Source of the DNA: Tubiluchus corallicola
Lineage: Eukaryota; Priapulida; Priapulimorpha; Priapulimorphida; Tubiluchidae
Direction: 5' to 3'
DNA length: 64,000 nucleotides
Assembly (NCBI GenBank): GCA_030141605.1
Contig: JAQGDQ010000349.1
Span: 43,501 to 107,500 of the forward strand
Shown here one piece after another: positions 52,718 through 63,146 of this stretch. The translations under genes and the position numbers were made by a program. The notes under the pieces are model-generated. The model was not told where the DNA came from. It made no database searches and saw nothing but the letters and a program-made list of their open reading frames with translations. How positions within the stretch are numbered: position 1 is the stretch's first letter; the number at the start of each line of letters is the position of its first letter.

Positions 52718-53096
52718 TCCCTCTCTCTCTCTCCTGTCTGTCTCACTCTCTCTCTTTCCCTCTATCTGTCCCGCCATCTCTCCTTCTCTCTTGCTCTTTC
52801 ACTCGCTCACTCACTCTTTCTCACTCGAGTGAACAAGTAACAAACTACAATAAAAGCCGTTCTAGTTTAATAAAAGATTAAGATGTAAAATGATACAAAG
52901 AAAGGCAAAACACATTAGATCTCCAAGTGATGTAACAGAGTCATTAAACTCACCTGTTTGACCGCATGAGCAAAAGAATGAGAGAGAGTGGCTAGAGAAA
53001 CCTGATGAGAGGGAAAGAAAAAGCAAGAGAGGGAGAGATAAATGGGGAAATACAGGAACAAATCGAGAGAGAGAGGGAGAGAGAGAAAGGAAGAGA

Positions 53097-53175
<79 letters not shown>

Positions 53176-56100
53176 TTCTCGAGTTGTTTATTCACAATAG
53201 TTTTGATTAAATTTATCAATTGGATGACATAATTAATGGTCGCTGTAATGCTGCAAAATTAATTAAATTTGGCACTCAGAAACTTTAGTGTAATAAAATC
53301 ACCATGAATACACTGGCAAAAACCGCTTAAGCCGTCCAGAAATTTATGCAGGCAAAAACACTATTTCCATTAATTAATAAAGCATGTACGCCTTCTTCAA
53401 GAGTTAGGCCAACTTCCTTTAGAAGTTTTTAAAGCATTCTCTAGACCCCAGTCAAGTTTGCGGTAGGTCATAATATTACATGGTATGTGGTGACATTTCC
53501 TGCTTTTACCGACAGCCGTCTCTGTCTCACCTTCCTAAAGAGCTTCACAAGGAACTCCGTATTTCCGAAATCTTGCAGATTTTCTTCCAGCTGTAGCACC
53601 GTAACGAATTCCTTACAAAATGCATAACTCACCTAAACAGATGTTAATTTTTAGACAACGCAACGACGACAGACTAAGAATAAGTCAAAGAAGATTTTAT
53701 AAACTTTCATATATATCAAGGACTACTATACAACTATGTATAGTAGTCCTTGATATATATATATATATTAAACTCTAAATACAGAATACCGTGCCACTGG
53801 CTCACTATTGCTCTTTTTATATGCAAGGAAAATCACTTACACAACACAACATGTCCAAGTTTGCAAACAGGATTTCAGGCTCAGCAAACATTAGGAAACC
53901 CTCAACTTGTACAGTCTTCAAAGGTTCCATAAATACCTAAAAGGAAAATCGTTGTTGTTTAATTAGCATGCACCAAAAGACCAAAAAAAAATAAGTTGAC
54001 TGAAAAGCAACAAGCTTTTTTGCTGTTAATGAAAAAAAAAACAGGCATCTTTAAATTCACTGGAGGTGAGGAACGCATGCACCACTAATACCATTCAATA
54101 ATAAATTTTCTACCAATAAAAGAGTACAACGGAAAGTGTGTTCCCATTGTATTGACATATTTTAGGTGCAATGTGTAAACAATAATATGAACCCAAAAAG
54201 AACGCCATTCTCGCTTTACTTTACTGGACTGAAGGTTCCAACATGCAGTACAGTTCTTTATAAGAAGGCCTTCAGTTTTTTTATGCAGTAACTTCTTTGC
54301 TGAAAGTTATTGAATTATGACAACCATAACTCCAAGGAGAACAACAGCAGTATCTTGTAATCAGCAAATATATAAGTTTACTATTAATTTTTTCCAGACC
54401 TGTTTTGATATTCATTCTTTGCAAATGGTCACTGAACTTGTTGAGTGGGACTAAAAAGAAAAAAAAGTAAAAAGAAATGTAAAATGCACTCACATGTTTT
54501 AGCACTAGTAAGTGATCATATAGAAAGACACATTCACTCCTGAACAGCTCCCACACCGCCTCTCTTCTTTTTGATTCTTTTTCGTGCAGCGAAAGGAAAT
54601 CTCTCATTGGCGAACTCTCCTCTTTTTGGCAGTTGACAATAAAGTCTGTCCAATGGGAGTCCTGCCAAGGAAAATAGTTCAGTTTTGAATGGAAGTTCAG
54701 TTAACGATTTATCAAAGAACTGTATGTCGGCGGTATTTACTGAATATAGAAAAGCATTGAGACGAATTTTAAACTTATCTAGAAATTACCATTCCAGAAT
54801 GACATCATGTATTGCTGATACATATCCTCTAGATATACTTTTCTATAAGCGCATTTTAGCAAAAATTTATCTGTTAATCCAGTTCTCTCCTCATTGGCTG
54901 TGTTAAATAACAATACTAGCATAAGTATTCCATTCAGAAACCGCATTAAAGCACACTTGAACAAAAATACTTATAGTTATAGACCCGTGTTGACATAACA
55001 GCGTACAATCTGTTCTGGACTTTGCATAATGAATATGTAATTAAAGTTTCATAGTTAATGGTATTAGTGAAATGTTGTATTCGCTACTAACAAAATAATG
55101 TATATACCAATGTAAATAGCACAACTTGCCCTATTACATTACACATTACAAGGCAATCATTGTGTGTGAATAAAAATGATATATATTACGTTCGCGATTA
55201 ATATTCGTAAAAAAAACTTTGAACATCATTAAATTTTGTATTGAAGCAGTGATCTATTTTCTTAGACAACTTGGTATTCTGTGTTGGAATTGTTTGGCAA
55301 ATCCCAGCTGTGGCAAGTCTGATGCTATTTAAACAGTTTATTCAAACAATTACTACGTCAATATTGTGGTACATATCAGATATATCGAGAAAGCTGATAC
55401 TGTACACACTTTTCAGCTTTCTTGTGTGGATGTCTAAAACAGACGTCTTCCCAAAGTCTTGCGGAAATACGTACTCTGTTAACTTTATGTGATCTACTGA
55501 CTGTGTTCAGTGTAAATTCACTCTGAAACGGTTTATTTATTAACTTGTCAGTGCAAAACAGACATAGTTTACTCAGGGAGTTAGCTGAAACAGATCGTCT
55601 AGCTAATAGCTGCTAATGTCATGATATAGCAACAATTCCGACAGTAATCATAAGGATTTTGGCTGGCTTGGCCATTAAGTGATTTCTTTAGCGTAAAACT
55701 GTGCAAAACTGTATTAAAACCTAAATAAATTCACGACATTAATGATGCAATGTAGTGAAGAAGCCAGGCGAATCCATGACACTGCTAGTCAAGGAACTAG
55801 AAAGATTAGTGACACTGAAGCCCAGATGAAATCCTAACGTTAAATATGGCAGCGTGTCAAGATTATCCATGACCATATAAAAGGCGATATTGAACAGCAT
55901 GGCTAAATCATTGGCCATGTTGCCAACAATGACAATAACAATGACATAACATCAATGTTAAAAACAAGTAGCTACAATTTAACTGAGATGCTCAACACAA
56001 ATACAGGCTTTTTGAAGAGATCGAGGCAATCTTGCTTCTGTTCACTACTTTAGTTTAGTTTAGTTTAATTTACTTTATTCCAAAATGCCATCAATAATAC

Positions 56101-59100
56101 GTTGTTACATACATTGCAGTCTACTGCAGTAGACTACAGTCTACCAATTATTACTACTACACAATAGAACAAAAATTAAATTTTCACCAGATTAGTGAAA
56201 TATCGAAGCCAGGAAGATAGACTTGTACACGCCTGAGCAGAAAGGAAAACGGAAAGAAGTAGAAAATGAAAAATAAAACAAACTAGGAGAATGATATAGC
56301 AGGACGAGGTCAAGAGTAATGACAGTGACAAGTGAATGAGATGATGGTGAAAATGAAGATTAGATTCATATGAAACTATAGGTCTAAAGAGAAGCAGATC
56401 TATCAGCTGAGTGGCTACAAAAATCAGCATGGAGTCGTGTCAGGGACAATAGCTTTAGTACTTGTTCTATACTTCTCAGTTACAACTTCTTCCTCTTCTT
56501 TATTGCTGTACGAAATATGACTAATAATGACTACAATACATTATATTAAGATGAGTTTACATTATACTGAACTAAATTGCATTTCATGCAATCATAGTCA
56601 GCACCACTGTTATTATCAGTACACAGGTCAATTAACGCTCACCTTGTACTGAGCTAATTGGTCATCCATGAAATCTGTTTGTTTCATTGTGCTAAGAAAT
56701 TCTTCTAATCCCAGTTCTTCCTTTGAACGATGCCCAGACTTATCAAACTGAAAATAACGCATAATAGTAAATTATTTAGTCAAACAAACCTTAATTTAGT
56801 TTATTTAGTTAATTTATTTAATATACACTCAGTTTATAAAATATAAAGTAGCAAAACCGAATGTTAGCAGTTGTTCTGTATAAGACGCATAGAATAAAAA
56901 GTGACAGAAATCATGTAACAACATTGGTGCCAACAACATTATTGTTATTATTCTTGTCGTTCTTGTTTTTTCTTGTTGTAGGGCCTACGCTCTTCACAAA
57001 AAGTGCAAAGGTTTCGCATTGGGAGCGATCAGATTATATTCAGATCTGGTAAGCTTGTACGCTGGTAGAACTACAAATACGCTAATGGAGAGCTTTTTGG
57101 AATTACTTAATTAAAGGATTTTTTTGAGGGTAAGTAACTCCCGAAAGTACCCGTGCTACTTCTCTGTCATTGTGAAATTGAATGGGGATTACGATACTGA
57201 CGTACAGAGCACGAATTTCAATTTACCGCCATGGAGGTAGGGTTTGGAGGGGATATATCCCGAAAGTTTCAGCATCAAGCATAGGAAACTGGCCACTTAA
57301 ACGGAACCGCGCCGAGCATTTGAAGAATACGGGAAATAGAAAAATAATTCATGTACTTCATAAAATAACATGCAACAGACAATAAGAACATGTCTTATTT
57401 GTTTTTGCTTAATTTTAGTTTACAATTATATAAGCTAAATAATTACGATTATAAAATCTTGAATCTATCTTGAAATCACCAGTCTGTTAGTTAGTTGAGT
57501 TGCAATTTTATAGCTAAAATAAAAAATGTGATAAACACAACAATATCTACAGCAAACCCTAGCGACTCTGTTGTGCCAGACAAGTTTAAACTCGTCTAGA
57601 CTCTGGTAGATATGGGTTCGAAAACTAGTTTGTCACATTTTTTTCCAGCCTTGTATCTCTGCCGCTGTCATATTTTAAAGAAATTAAGCCCAGTTAAAGC
57701 GTATTAGAACTGTCTGCGCCCGAAATTATTGCGCAATTTTGTAATGCGGCATTTTTATCCGCAATTCACCAAAGGCTTTTAAATGGTAACTTATCAAGCT
57801 AAATGTGAAATCTATTTCAGGCAGAGGACATTAAGCTTTGCATATAAAGTATGATGCATAAAATATGCCCAGTGAAAACTCAATGCACGTATAATTTCCT
57901 CTTTGTAAATTGCTTGATTGAAACTTACAATGAATTGTTGTATCAGAACGAGCAGAAGAGTGAGTGAATGAATGATGAGCAAATAAGCTAACGAACGAGT
58001 GAGCGAGTGAGCAACCGAGATGTGTAAACAAACAGTTGAAAAACGGGCGAATGCGTTACCCAATTTCAATGAAACGTAATCATTGAAACTTAGCTTCTAA
58101 CATTTTCACTTAATTCTAATATAAAGCGACTAACTACAATACAAAATAATTGTGCATATGGTATATAATTATGCGTATGCTTTATCCATTGTCAATAATG
58201 AAGTTGTCTAACATATATAGCTTTTATCTACTAACAAACACGGACTATTATGGAAATAATAGCTTTTAAAACAATTTGTAATGTATCCTTGTAAAAAAAA
58301 TTCATATTTTTACTCTTATTATCCTTATGCCAGTCTGTTCTCCAAAGCCTTTTCCCCAAATTTCAATTTCAAAAAAAGTAAATAACTAGGAGATTATCTT
58401 ACTAGGAGTTTACATATAGACGGCTGCAGCTCCAATAGCTGTGGGATTCTCGACCATCTGAATAACATCCGAATTATCTCCCATTGATGACTGTATTTTA
58501 ACCGAGAGCGGAACAAAAGCTAACACTGCCAAGAGCAGAATTCTTTCATAAATGGCCAAAACTGAGAGACTGGAAGGTACTTGTCATTTCGTTAAGATAA
58601 ATTGCCTCCCAAAAGGCTGAAATTTTCCCTCAGTCTTATTGAGAGATCTAGAAAGTTATAAAGCAGACGAAGCCTTGTGGGAGCAGTTTTTGACGTCGAC
58701 CCCCATCCATTCACTAGTCTCTTTATGTATCGCTTGCCTACGGCGCCTAAACAGAAACCTTGACCACTGGACTTTCTCCTCGTCCTAATGCCTTCTTTCA
58801 GTCTTCTCTTCCTGCTATAATTGGTCTTTCAGTGTTTACAACACCAAACGAAAATTGTTTTATACTAACTCGTAATCTCACCATTGGAGCATAATCAAGC
58901 GTCGAGATCTAAAAGTAGCTTACTAAGTGAAACCGAATTCTTAGTTCATGTTCCCTCCTAGGTCTGCTCTTTTTCATGCTGTTTGTTCCCAGCTCCATTC
59001 AGCGCAAATTAATCAAGTGGTCCCCTATACATTAGTGTCATAACAATACCTGCCCAGGGAACTAATCAGCCTGCAATGTGAGCTCTGCATAACAGAAGCC

Positions 59101-61136
59101 GTTTAGAATGGAAGCCATTTAGAGGATTACAGCGCTATTGAGATGATAGAGGTCGAGGAGGAGGAGAAGACGTTTAATTATGGAGGAGAGCGTGTCAACA
59201 GTAGTTTGTGATAGCTCTCCAGGGGGCGGAATAAGACGTTTCTACATTCTCAGGGTGATATCCAAGGTAAAACGGCGTCAGAAACGAATCACTACCTGAT
59301 TTCATCCGCTTCTTTGGTTTCTATATCTTCTTCTTCGTTAGTTTCAAAATAACTGATGCAAAATCGGCAACCTTTAAGTACCCTGCACGAACAGCGGCTA
59401 ATCGTGAAACCCGGTGGTGTTTAAGTACTCAATGAGGACTAGGTGCAGAGCTTTCACATGCACATGTTTGATTAGCTGGATATGTTTGAACATGACAACA
59501 ACTCAAGAGAGACTTCCTGAAACTTGATGATTGCAGCATGTACCGGAAATACTGCAGCGCGTACCGGAAATGCTGCAAACAATGGCTGTTTGTCAGACAT
59601 TAAAGCATTTATTTCGACAGGGTTTGAAGATACATAAAAAATAGTTTAACACAGTAAAAGTTTATTAGCATAAATCATATTTCGGGCAGTTGGGACTCCA
59701 TTGACTAGGTTACATATCATTAATTACATGACAATTGAAGCAAATTAAGACAATTCCGACTTTGATTTGACTGAAGTTCGTTTAATCAATTTTATTTTAA
59801 ATATAATCATCATTTGCCATAAATGGCAGAAATTAGGTTAATTACAAAAAGTTGTTTTTACAATAGGCCGTATCAGCCTTGGAATTGATGCAGTAAAACT
59901 GATATTACAGCCATACTACTTAGCAATGCCGGCTCTAGGTGGTTTGATGCCCAAAGCAAAAGTACTTTTAGCCCTCCCTTCTCAACTGTCAACCTCTTCC
60001 CCCATAGTCCCCACCACGACCCCCAATATTGAATTTTTCTTGTACAATCTTATAATAAACTGTAACGGTACTGTGCGTTAGGTTTATGCATGACTTATAC
60101 TGTACTAATTAAGTGTAATTAATTACCAGCTTGTGCTGATTGAATTTGAAATTGGATTCTTGTATTCCTTCCCGAAAACTTCAATTCGTATAAGTTCATC
60201 TGCCAGAAATAAGTAAATGCTATCGAAAATTGTTTTTAAATGGAAGCGTCAGTCTATAAGCACTTATATAGAGACTGCTGGCAAAAGCAGGATAACGCGA
60301 CAGCAATTTCCTCGTGGAATGACGTAATACTAGGAATCCAGATAATGCAAAAGTGGTGTTTTGCTACGGGAAGACACTTGTTGGTATCGACGAATCATAA
60401 ATTTCGACAGGAAAATAACGCAAGTAGTTCGTTTCATTTAATTATTGTTGTGCACTTAAGCAATTACGCATACACTATTTTATTACTTAATTTAAACTTA
60501 CATTACTAAACTTAAAAATTAAATAATTATTTCCAGAATTTACGTCCCTCAAAATTTGGCACCCTAGGTACCTACCTTGTTTGCCTAGTGGTAGAGCTGG
60601 CCCTGCTATTTAGGCCTTATCTGCGCTAGCAAGGGTTCTTTGCAGGTTGTTTTTACTTGCCTGCGCTATTTTGCGTTAAGCTAGTTTCACATTGCTACTT
60701 GTGAACAACAGTAGCCTAGCATATCTGGCGACTTAGCTCTTAATTATCTTCTTCTTCTTCTTCCCAGCTTTTCCCTATGCGGGGTCGCCGTTGTGAATAA
60801 GTCTTCTCCATGCATTCCTGTTGTTGACCATCTCTTCATTTATGTTCTTCTCTCTAAGGTCTCCGTTTATGCATTCAAACCATCTCAGCTTGGGTCGTCC
60901 TCTTCTCCTAACTTGGCGCTTAATTCATAATGACTTTTAAAAATATGACAGTTTTTGACATTCCCATGAAACCAAATCACCAACCAGTGGCAAGGTCACT
61001 GACAAACTTGATTTGCCACTGTCTTCAAGTAATGAAACAAGTTTAAGATTAGTAAACATACTGACTGCTTGCTCACTTACCAGTTTTAGCAAATTCCATG
61101 TTGAGCACTTGCTTTTCGGTATCACTGTTCGAGGCT
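45431..61136 (-). CDS. PLEKHG7: PLEKHG7-like DH-PH Rho guanine nucleotide exchange factor (13 exons, N-terminus missing)
   Basis: Join, 5' to 3' on the minus strand: 61081-61136, 56643-56747, 54494-54661, 53841-53936, 53531-53632, 52429-52548, 51838-52012, 51439-51554, 50519-50612, 49945-50033, 47186-47312, 46674-46774, 45431-45670. The sum is 1589 bp, two leading bases plus 528 codons and TGA. Numbering from the first full codon, residues about 85-290 form a DH domain ([66 protein letters not shown]) and about 325-462 a PH domain ([35 protein letters not shown]). The order and several linker motifs ([16 protein letters not shown]) fit human PLEKHG7 better than other Dbl proteins I can recall. 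DH domains load GTP on Rho GTPases at membranes; the PH domain aids targeting. All junction phases agree. The first exon begins in phase 2, so at least one upstream coding exon is missing. Introns range from 208 bp to 4.3 kb. Confidence 0.88.
46493..46542. repeat. (TA)n microsatellite in the last-but-one intergenic/intronic stretch
   Basis: About 50 bp TA with one G interruption, inside the last intron of the Rho-GEF gene. Confidence 0.95.
46674..46774 (-). CDS. PLEKHG7: Rho-GEF exon 12: PH strands (least certain exon)
   Basis: Acceptor 'cgcatttctaataaag|TGC' and donor 'AGAAAA|gttgag' are both weak, but the phases (two leading bases, phase 0 end) are exactly what exons 11 and 13 need. Reads [19 protein letters not shown] and [12 protein letters not shown] donor four codons further on (gcat|gtaaag) would break the frame. 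Confidence 0.6.
47186..47312 (-). CDS. PLEKHG7: Rho-GEF exon 11: PH domain middle
   Basis: Acceptor 'ttcctttttgcag|AAAACG', donor 'CACACG|gtatga', phase 0 to 1. Contains [19 protein letters not shown], the loop and strand typical of PLEKHG PH domains (K-Q-P-I/L-P-L-D-R). Confidence 0.85.
49945..50033 (-). CDS. PLEKHG7: Rho-GEF exon 10: PH strand with LFLFDD motif
   Basis: Acceptor 'gcattttccag|AGAGC', donor 'CGGAAG|gtaacg'. The first two bases complete a Glu codon from exon 9. Encodes [20 protein letters not shown], the signature F-L-F-x-D-x-L-L-I-T PH strand. Confidence 0.9.
50519..50612 (-). CDS. PLEKHG7: Rho-GEF exon 9: start of PH domain
   Basis: Acceptor 'tcactttattcag|TGC', donor 'ATGG|gtaagt', phase 0 to 1, only 31 codons. 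Reads [19 protein letters not shown], the usual start of the PH domain after a DH domain. Confidence 0.88.
51180..51300. repeat. Imperfect (CA)n/(GCACAC)n tract
   Basis: CA-rich sequence with CG and CT interruptions in an intron of the Rho-GEF gene. Confidence 0.85.
51439..51554 (-). CDS. PLEKHG7: Rho-GEF exon 8: DH-PH linker helix
   Basis: Acceptor 'ttttcaatatag|GGGAT', donor 'CCAGAC|gtacgt'. Two leading bases complete an Arg codon. Encodes [17 protein letters not shown] and [16 protein letters not shown] rival donor 4 bp on (GAC GTA C|gtaaga) would be in the wrong phase for exon 9. Confidence 0.9.
51838..52012 (-). CDS. PLEKHG7: Rho-GEF exon 7: DH conserved region 3
   Basis: Acceptor 'ttgctatttcag|TGG', donor 'CTCACTCA|gtaagt'. 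Contains [20 protein letters not shown], the most conserved helix of DH domains (usually L-x-x-x-L-I-x-P-M-Q-R-x-x-K/R-Y-P-L-L-L). The usual Tyr before P-L-L-L is Leu here. Confidence 0.93.
52429..52548 (-). CDS. PLEKHG7: Rho-GEF exon 6: DH conserved region 2
   Basis: Acceptor 'gatttttttag|TTATC', donor 'GAAAAG|gtattg', phase 0 to 0. Encodes [20 protein letters not shown] and E-F-L-E-F-E-K, the Y-x-x-Y-C-x-N pattern of Dbl proteins. Confidence 0.92.
52620..52830. repeat. (CT)n-rich tract
   Basis: Polypyrimidine stretch with a pure CT core at about 52676-52712, in the same intron as the (GA)n tract at 53065. Confidence 0.95.
53065..53169. repeat. (GA)n microsatellite
   Basis: Purine tract with about 60 bp pure GA, ending in a G7 run. 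It is complementary to the CT tract about 350 bp away. Confidence 0.95.
53531..53632 (-). CDS. PLEKHG7: Rho-GEF exon 5: DH helix
   Basis: Acceptor 'taacatctgtttag|GTG', donor 'AGGAAG|gtgaga', phase 0 to 0, 34 codons. Reads [20 protein letters not shown]. Confidence 0.88.
53709..53760. other. Perfect 24-bp-arm hairpin inside a short intron
   Basis: 53709-53732 and 53737-53760 are exact reverse complements around the loop ACTA. It lies in the 208-bp intron between Rho-GEF exons 4 and 5. The arms hold CAAGGACTACTATACA next to AT repeats. Confidence 0.85.
53841..53936 (-). CDS. PLEKHG7: Rho-GEF exon 4: DH conserved region 1
   Basis: Acceptor 'gattttccttttag|GTATTT', donor 'TGTTGT|gtaagt', phase 0 to 0. 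Encodes [20 protein letters not shown] followed by [12 protein letters not shown]; the L-F-x-N-L-x-x-L motif is typical of DH helices. Confidence 0.92.
54494..54661 (-). CDS. PLEKHG7: Rho-GEF exon 3: start of DH domain
   Basis: Acceptor 'ttttccttggcag|GACTCC', donor 'AAACAT|gtgagt', phase 0 to 0, 56 codons. Ends [20 protein letters not shown], the first DH helix where E-x-x-Y-x-x-x-L normally contacts the GTPase. Confidence 0.92.
54690..55005 (+). mobile_element. LINE C-terminal relic, antisense in a Rho-GEF intron
   Basis: Plus-strand frame reads [20 protein letters not shown], then a stop and frameshift, then [16 protein letters not shown]. The R-K-A-L-R-R-I-x-x-L-x-x-x-x-H-S pattern is the distal C-terminus found in many LINE polyproteins. 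Fossil copy in the intron between exons 2 and 3. Confidence 0.6.
56643..56747 (-). CDS. PLEKHG7: Rho-GEF exon 2: pre-DH conserved segment
   Basis: Acceptor 'cgttattttcag|TTTGAT', donor 'TACAAG|gtgagc', phase 0 to 0, 35 codons. Reads [20 protein letters not shown], as expected upstream of DH in PLEKHG proteins. Confidence 0.8.
58419..58590 (-). other. Short open stretch with a possible membrane segment
   Basis: Minus-strand frame [20 protein letters not shown] followed by about 30 polar residues ending A-A-A-V-Y-M-stop. A 'ccttccag' acceptor lies just upstream. It could be an alternative terminal exon or chance. Confidence 0.2.
59924..60605 (+). mobile_element. Non-autonomous hAT-type DNA transposon, copy 2
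   Basis: Same family as 12674-13416: tips CAATGCCGGCTCTA and, reversed, CAGGGCCAGCTCTA; shared interior words such as 'ccggctctagg', 'tcaac..tcttcccccata' and 'accttgtttgcctagtggtagagc'. The flanks carry an 8-bp duplication, CTACTTAG (59916-59923) and CTATTTAG (60606-60613). It lies in the first recognised intron of the Rho-GEF gene. The 89-codon frame inside is not a transposase. Confidence 0.8.
60746..60915 (-). mobile_element. 5'-truncated LINE fragment with (GAA)n tail
   Basis: Minus strand reads [19 protein letters not shown], then [16 protein letters not shown]-stop, the standard basic C-terminus of LINE polyproteins. The 3' end is a (GAA)n tail. Flanks share GCTCTTAATT (60736-60745) and GCGCTTAATT (60916-60925), 9 of 10, a likely target duplication. 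Different subfamily from the element at 17652. Confidence 0.75.
61081..61136 (-). CDS. PLEKHG7: Rho-GEF exon 1 of those found: pre-DH segment
   Basis: Acceptor 'ttgattttcag|AGCCTC', donor 'AAACTG|gtaagt'. Two leading bases, then [18 protein letters not shown]. It needs an upstream exon ending in phase 1. Exon is only 56 bp but joins exon 2 in phase. Confidence 0.75.
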
Positions 61137-61138
61137 CT

Positions 61139-61680
61139 GAAAATCAATAAACTTATAAATAATATTCATTATTTTATTTTATATAAATTAAGGTGTTACT
61201 TTTTAATTTTTTATTTCTAAGAGAAAATAAAAAACTGAAAACCCAAGCTTTTGCCAGCAATTTAACCTGTCTTACAAATATGTTATACGTTAAACTTGTA
61301 ATTATTAGTCTTTAATCCCAAAAGCCTTAAATAAGGAATTAGTGGCCGTGCCAACCTTGATTAGAATATTAGTAAACGATCGAATTTAGAAGATCAATAA
61401 ACTTATAATTAAATAGTTCTCATTATTTTTCATAAATTAATATATATCAATTGCTTTTCTAATTTGTTTTTTATCTAGGTTAAAACAGCAAAATGAAAGC
61501 GCATAAGTAGGCCTATATTCTTGTATCTAAACTGTTGTTATCAGTTAGCTTTTCTTAAAAAATGTTATAATACTAAATTAGTTGTTACTGATTTCTAATC
61601 CTAAAGGCTGTAACTAATAAATTAGTTGCTTACGCCAGTATAGATTAGCTATTAATCAACAATCGAACTTTGATCAGAGC
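61139..61680. repeat. Diverged tandem duplication of about 250 bp
   Basis: 'atcaataaacttata' followed by TTATTTT/CATAAATTAA, then 'ttattagtctttaatcc' equivalents recur at about 61139-61388 and 61389-61680. Copies are heavily diverged. It lies just upstream of the first recognised Rho-GEF exon. Confidence 0.5.
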
Positions 61681-62794
61681 AACACCACTCGTTATTTGAT
61701 TCATTAATTAAACAAAATCTCATCTAGAAACATTAATAACCTTGGAGGCTTTGAAGAAGCCATGTTTTTCAAGTCAGTGTAATGTTTCTTGCTTACATAA
61801 AACCACGTGACCGTGTCTAATTGCTCTGTGTTTGTATAATAATCGCACAGTAAAGACCGGGGAGAGATGACGTTGTTTGCACGAAACAAGTTTCAACACG
61901 CTAATGACTAGGAATCAGGGAATATAGTAATGCAAGTTTCATCTGATCTCCAAACGTGATTCAATTAGAGTCAAATTCGGTTCTGAATCGCATTATAACT
62001 CAGCGCGCAATTTACTAAAACGCGAGTGTTTACGTTGCTCCGGGGAGCTCAGTGACTTGATTGAAATTACGGCCAGATTTCGCGTTGTCAGAGAACATTA
62101 TACAGATTCGAAATTTGAGATTTTAATGGTGATTATTATTAAAAGTTAGTAAGTTTATCCCATATATGGTAAGAGTATAAAATTTATGTTTTTTCATCAT
62201 AACATATTCTTGCTTCCTGGGCCCCATAATTTATCTTGAGAGAATTCATTGCACATTATTAATAAAGAATTCAAATAGAGCTATCTTAAACAATCCTTGG
62301 AACGAGACGGATAACCTAGTTATCACGGCTTATGTTTAGCAATGTGTGACCAGCGGGTTTAATACTAGCTTTGTGCAGTTTTGTATGCCTCGTTGAGAAA
62401 CGAGGACACCCACACCTTTACTTTTCAATGTCTCATATTAGAGAGTTATCTTTGGTAATGAGCTAGGTTTGGGTCTCATCACAACATCCGACACTGACTG
62501 CAACATATTATAACTTGGAAAGTGTCACACTGTACAGCATTGCATTTAATGAATTAGCCGACTTACATGATTCGCCTGACTCGATTACTGAGTAAGTAAG
62601 AAGTCTTTCCTTACCAGTGTGTCAAGTTACACAACATTCGCTTATTTAATTCCACACATAAATTATCTTAAGAAAAGTCCATAGGCTGTAGTCTAATGGG
62701 TGACTAGTAATAAAGGTCACAGGAAAAAGCTACGGATTAAAGTCGTAATTCTGGCTAGATTAAAGCCATAGGAAAAAAGTCACAATTAACTTTG

Positions 62795-62876
62795 AATAGG
62801 GTTAGGATTTGGGTTAATGGTTAGGATTAGGGTTTGGGTTTGGGTTGGGGTTAGGTTTAGGTTTAGGGATAGGGTT
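62795..62876. repeat. Degenerate telomere-like repeat
   Basis: Variants TTAGGG, TTTGGG, TTAGGA and TTAGGTT follow one another for about 80 bp, flanked on both sides by 'gtcacaggaaaaa'-type words in inverted orientation. Confidence 0.75.
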
Positions 62877-62954
62877 ACTTCTTATTTCCTGTGACTTTTT
62901 TTCTTCTGACTTTTTTCTGTGACTTTTTTATCTTGGTTCGTTTATTAATAATAA

Positions 62955-62970
62955 AAATCATCATCATCAT

Positions 62971-63012
<42 letters not shown>

Positions 63013-63013
63013 G
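62955..63013. repeat. (ATC)n microsatellite
   Basis: About 58 bp of ATC with one missing base. Confidence 0.95.
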
Positions 63014-63146
63014 TCATTTCACATGCCCATTGTTAATATTGTGGACATTTTGCAGGTAGAATTCTGAAATAAAAAAAAACTAGCCACGTTTCTATGGCAG
63101 CGGCTTGTGAGCACATTTCTCCGTGCAATTCGAAAAACAGTTTCGA

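Noticed and set aside
57590-57645. B-box-like 'gggttcgaaaac'
   Set aside because: No tRNA fold and no A box.
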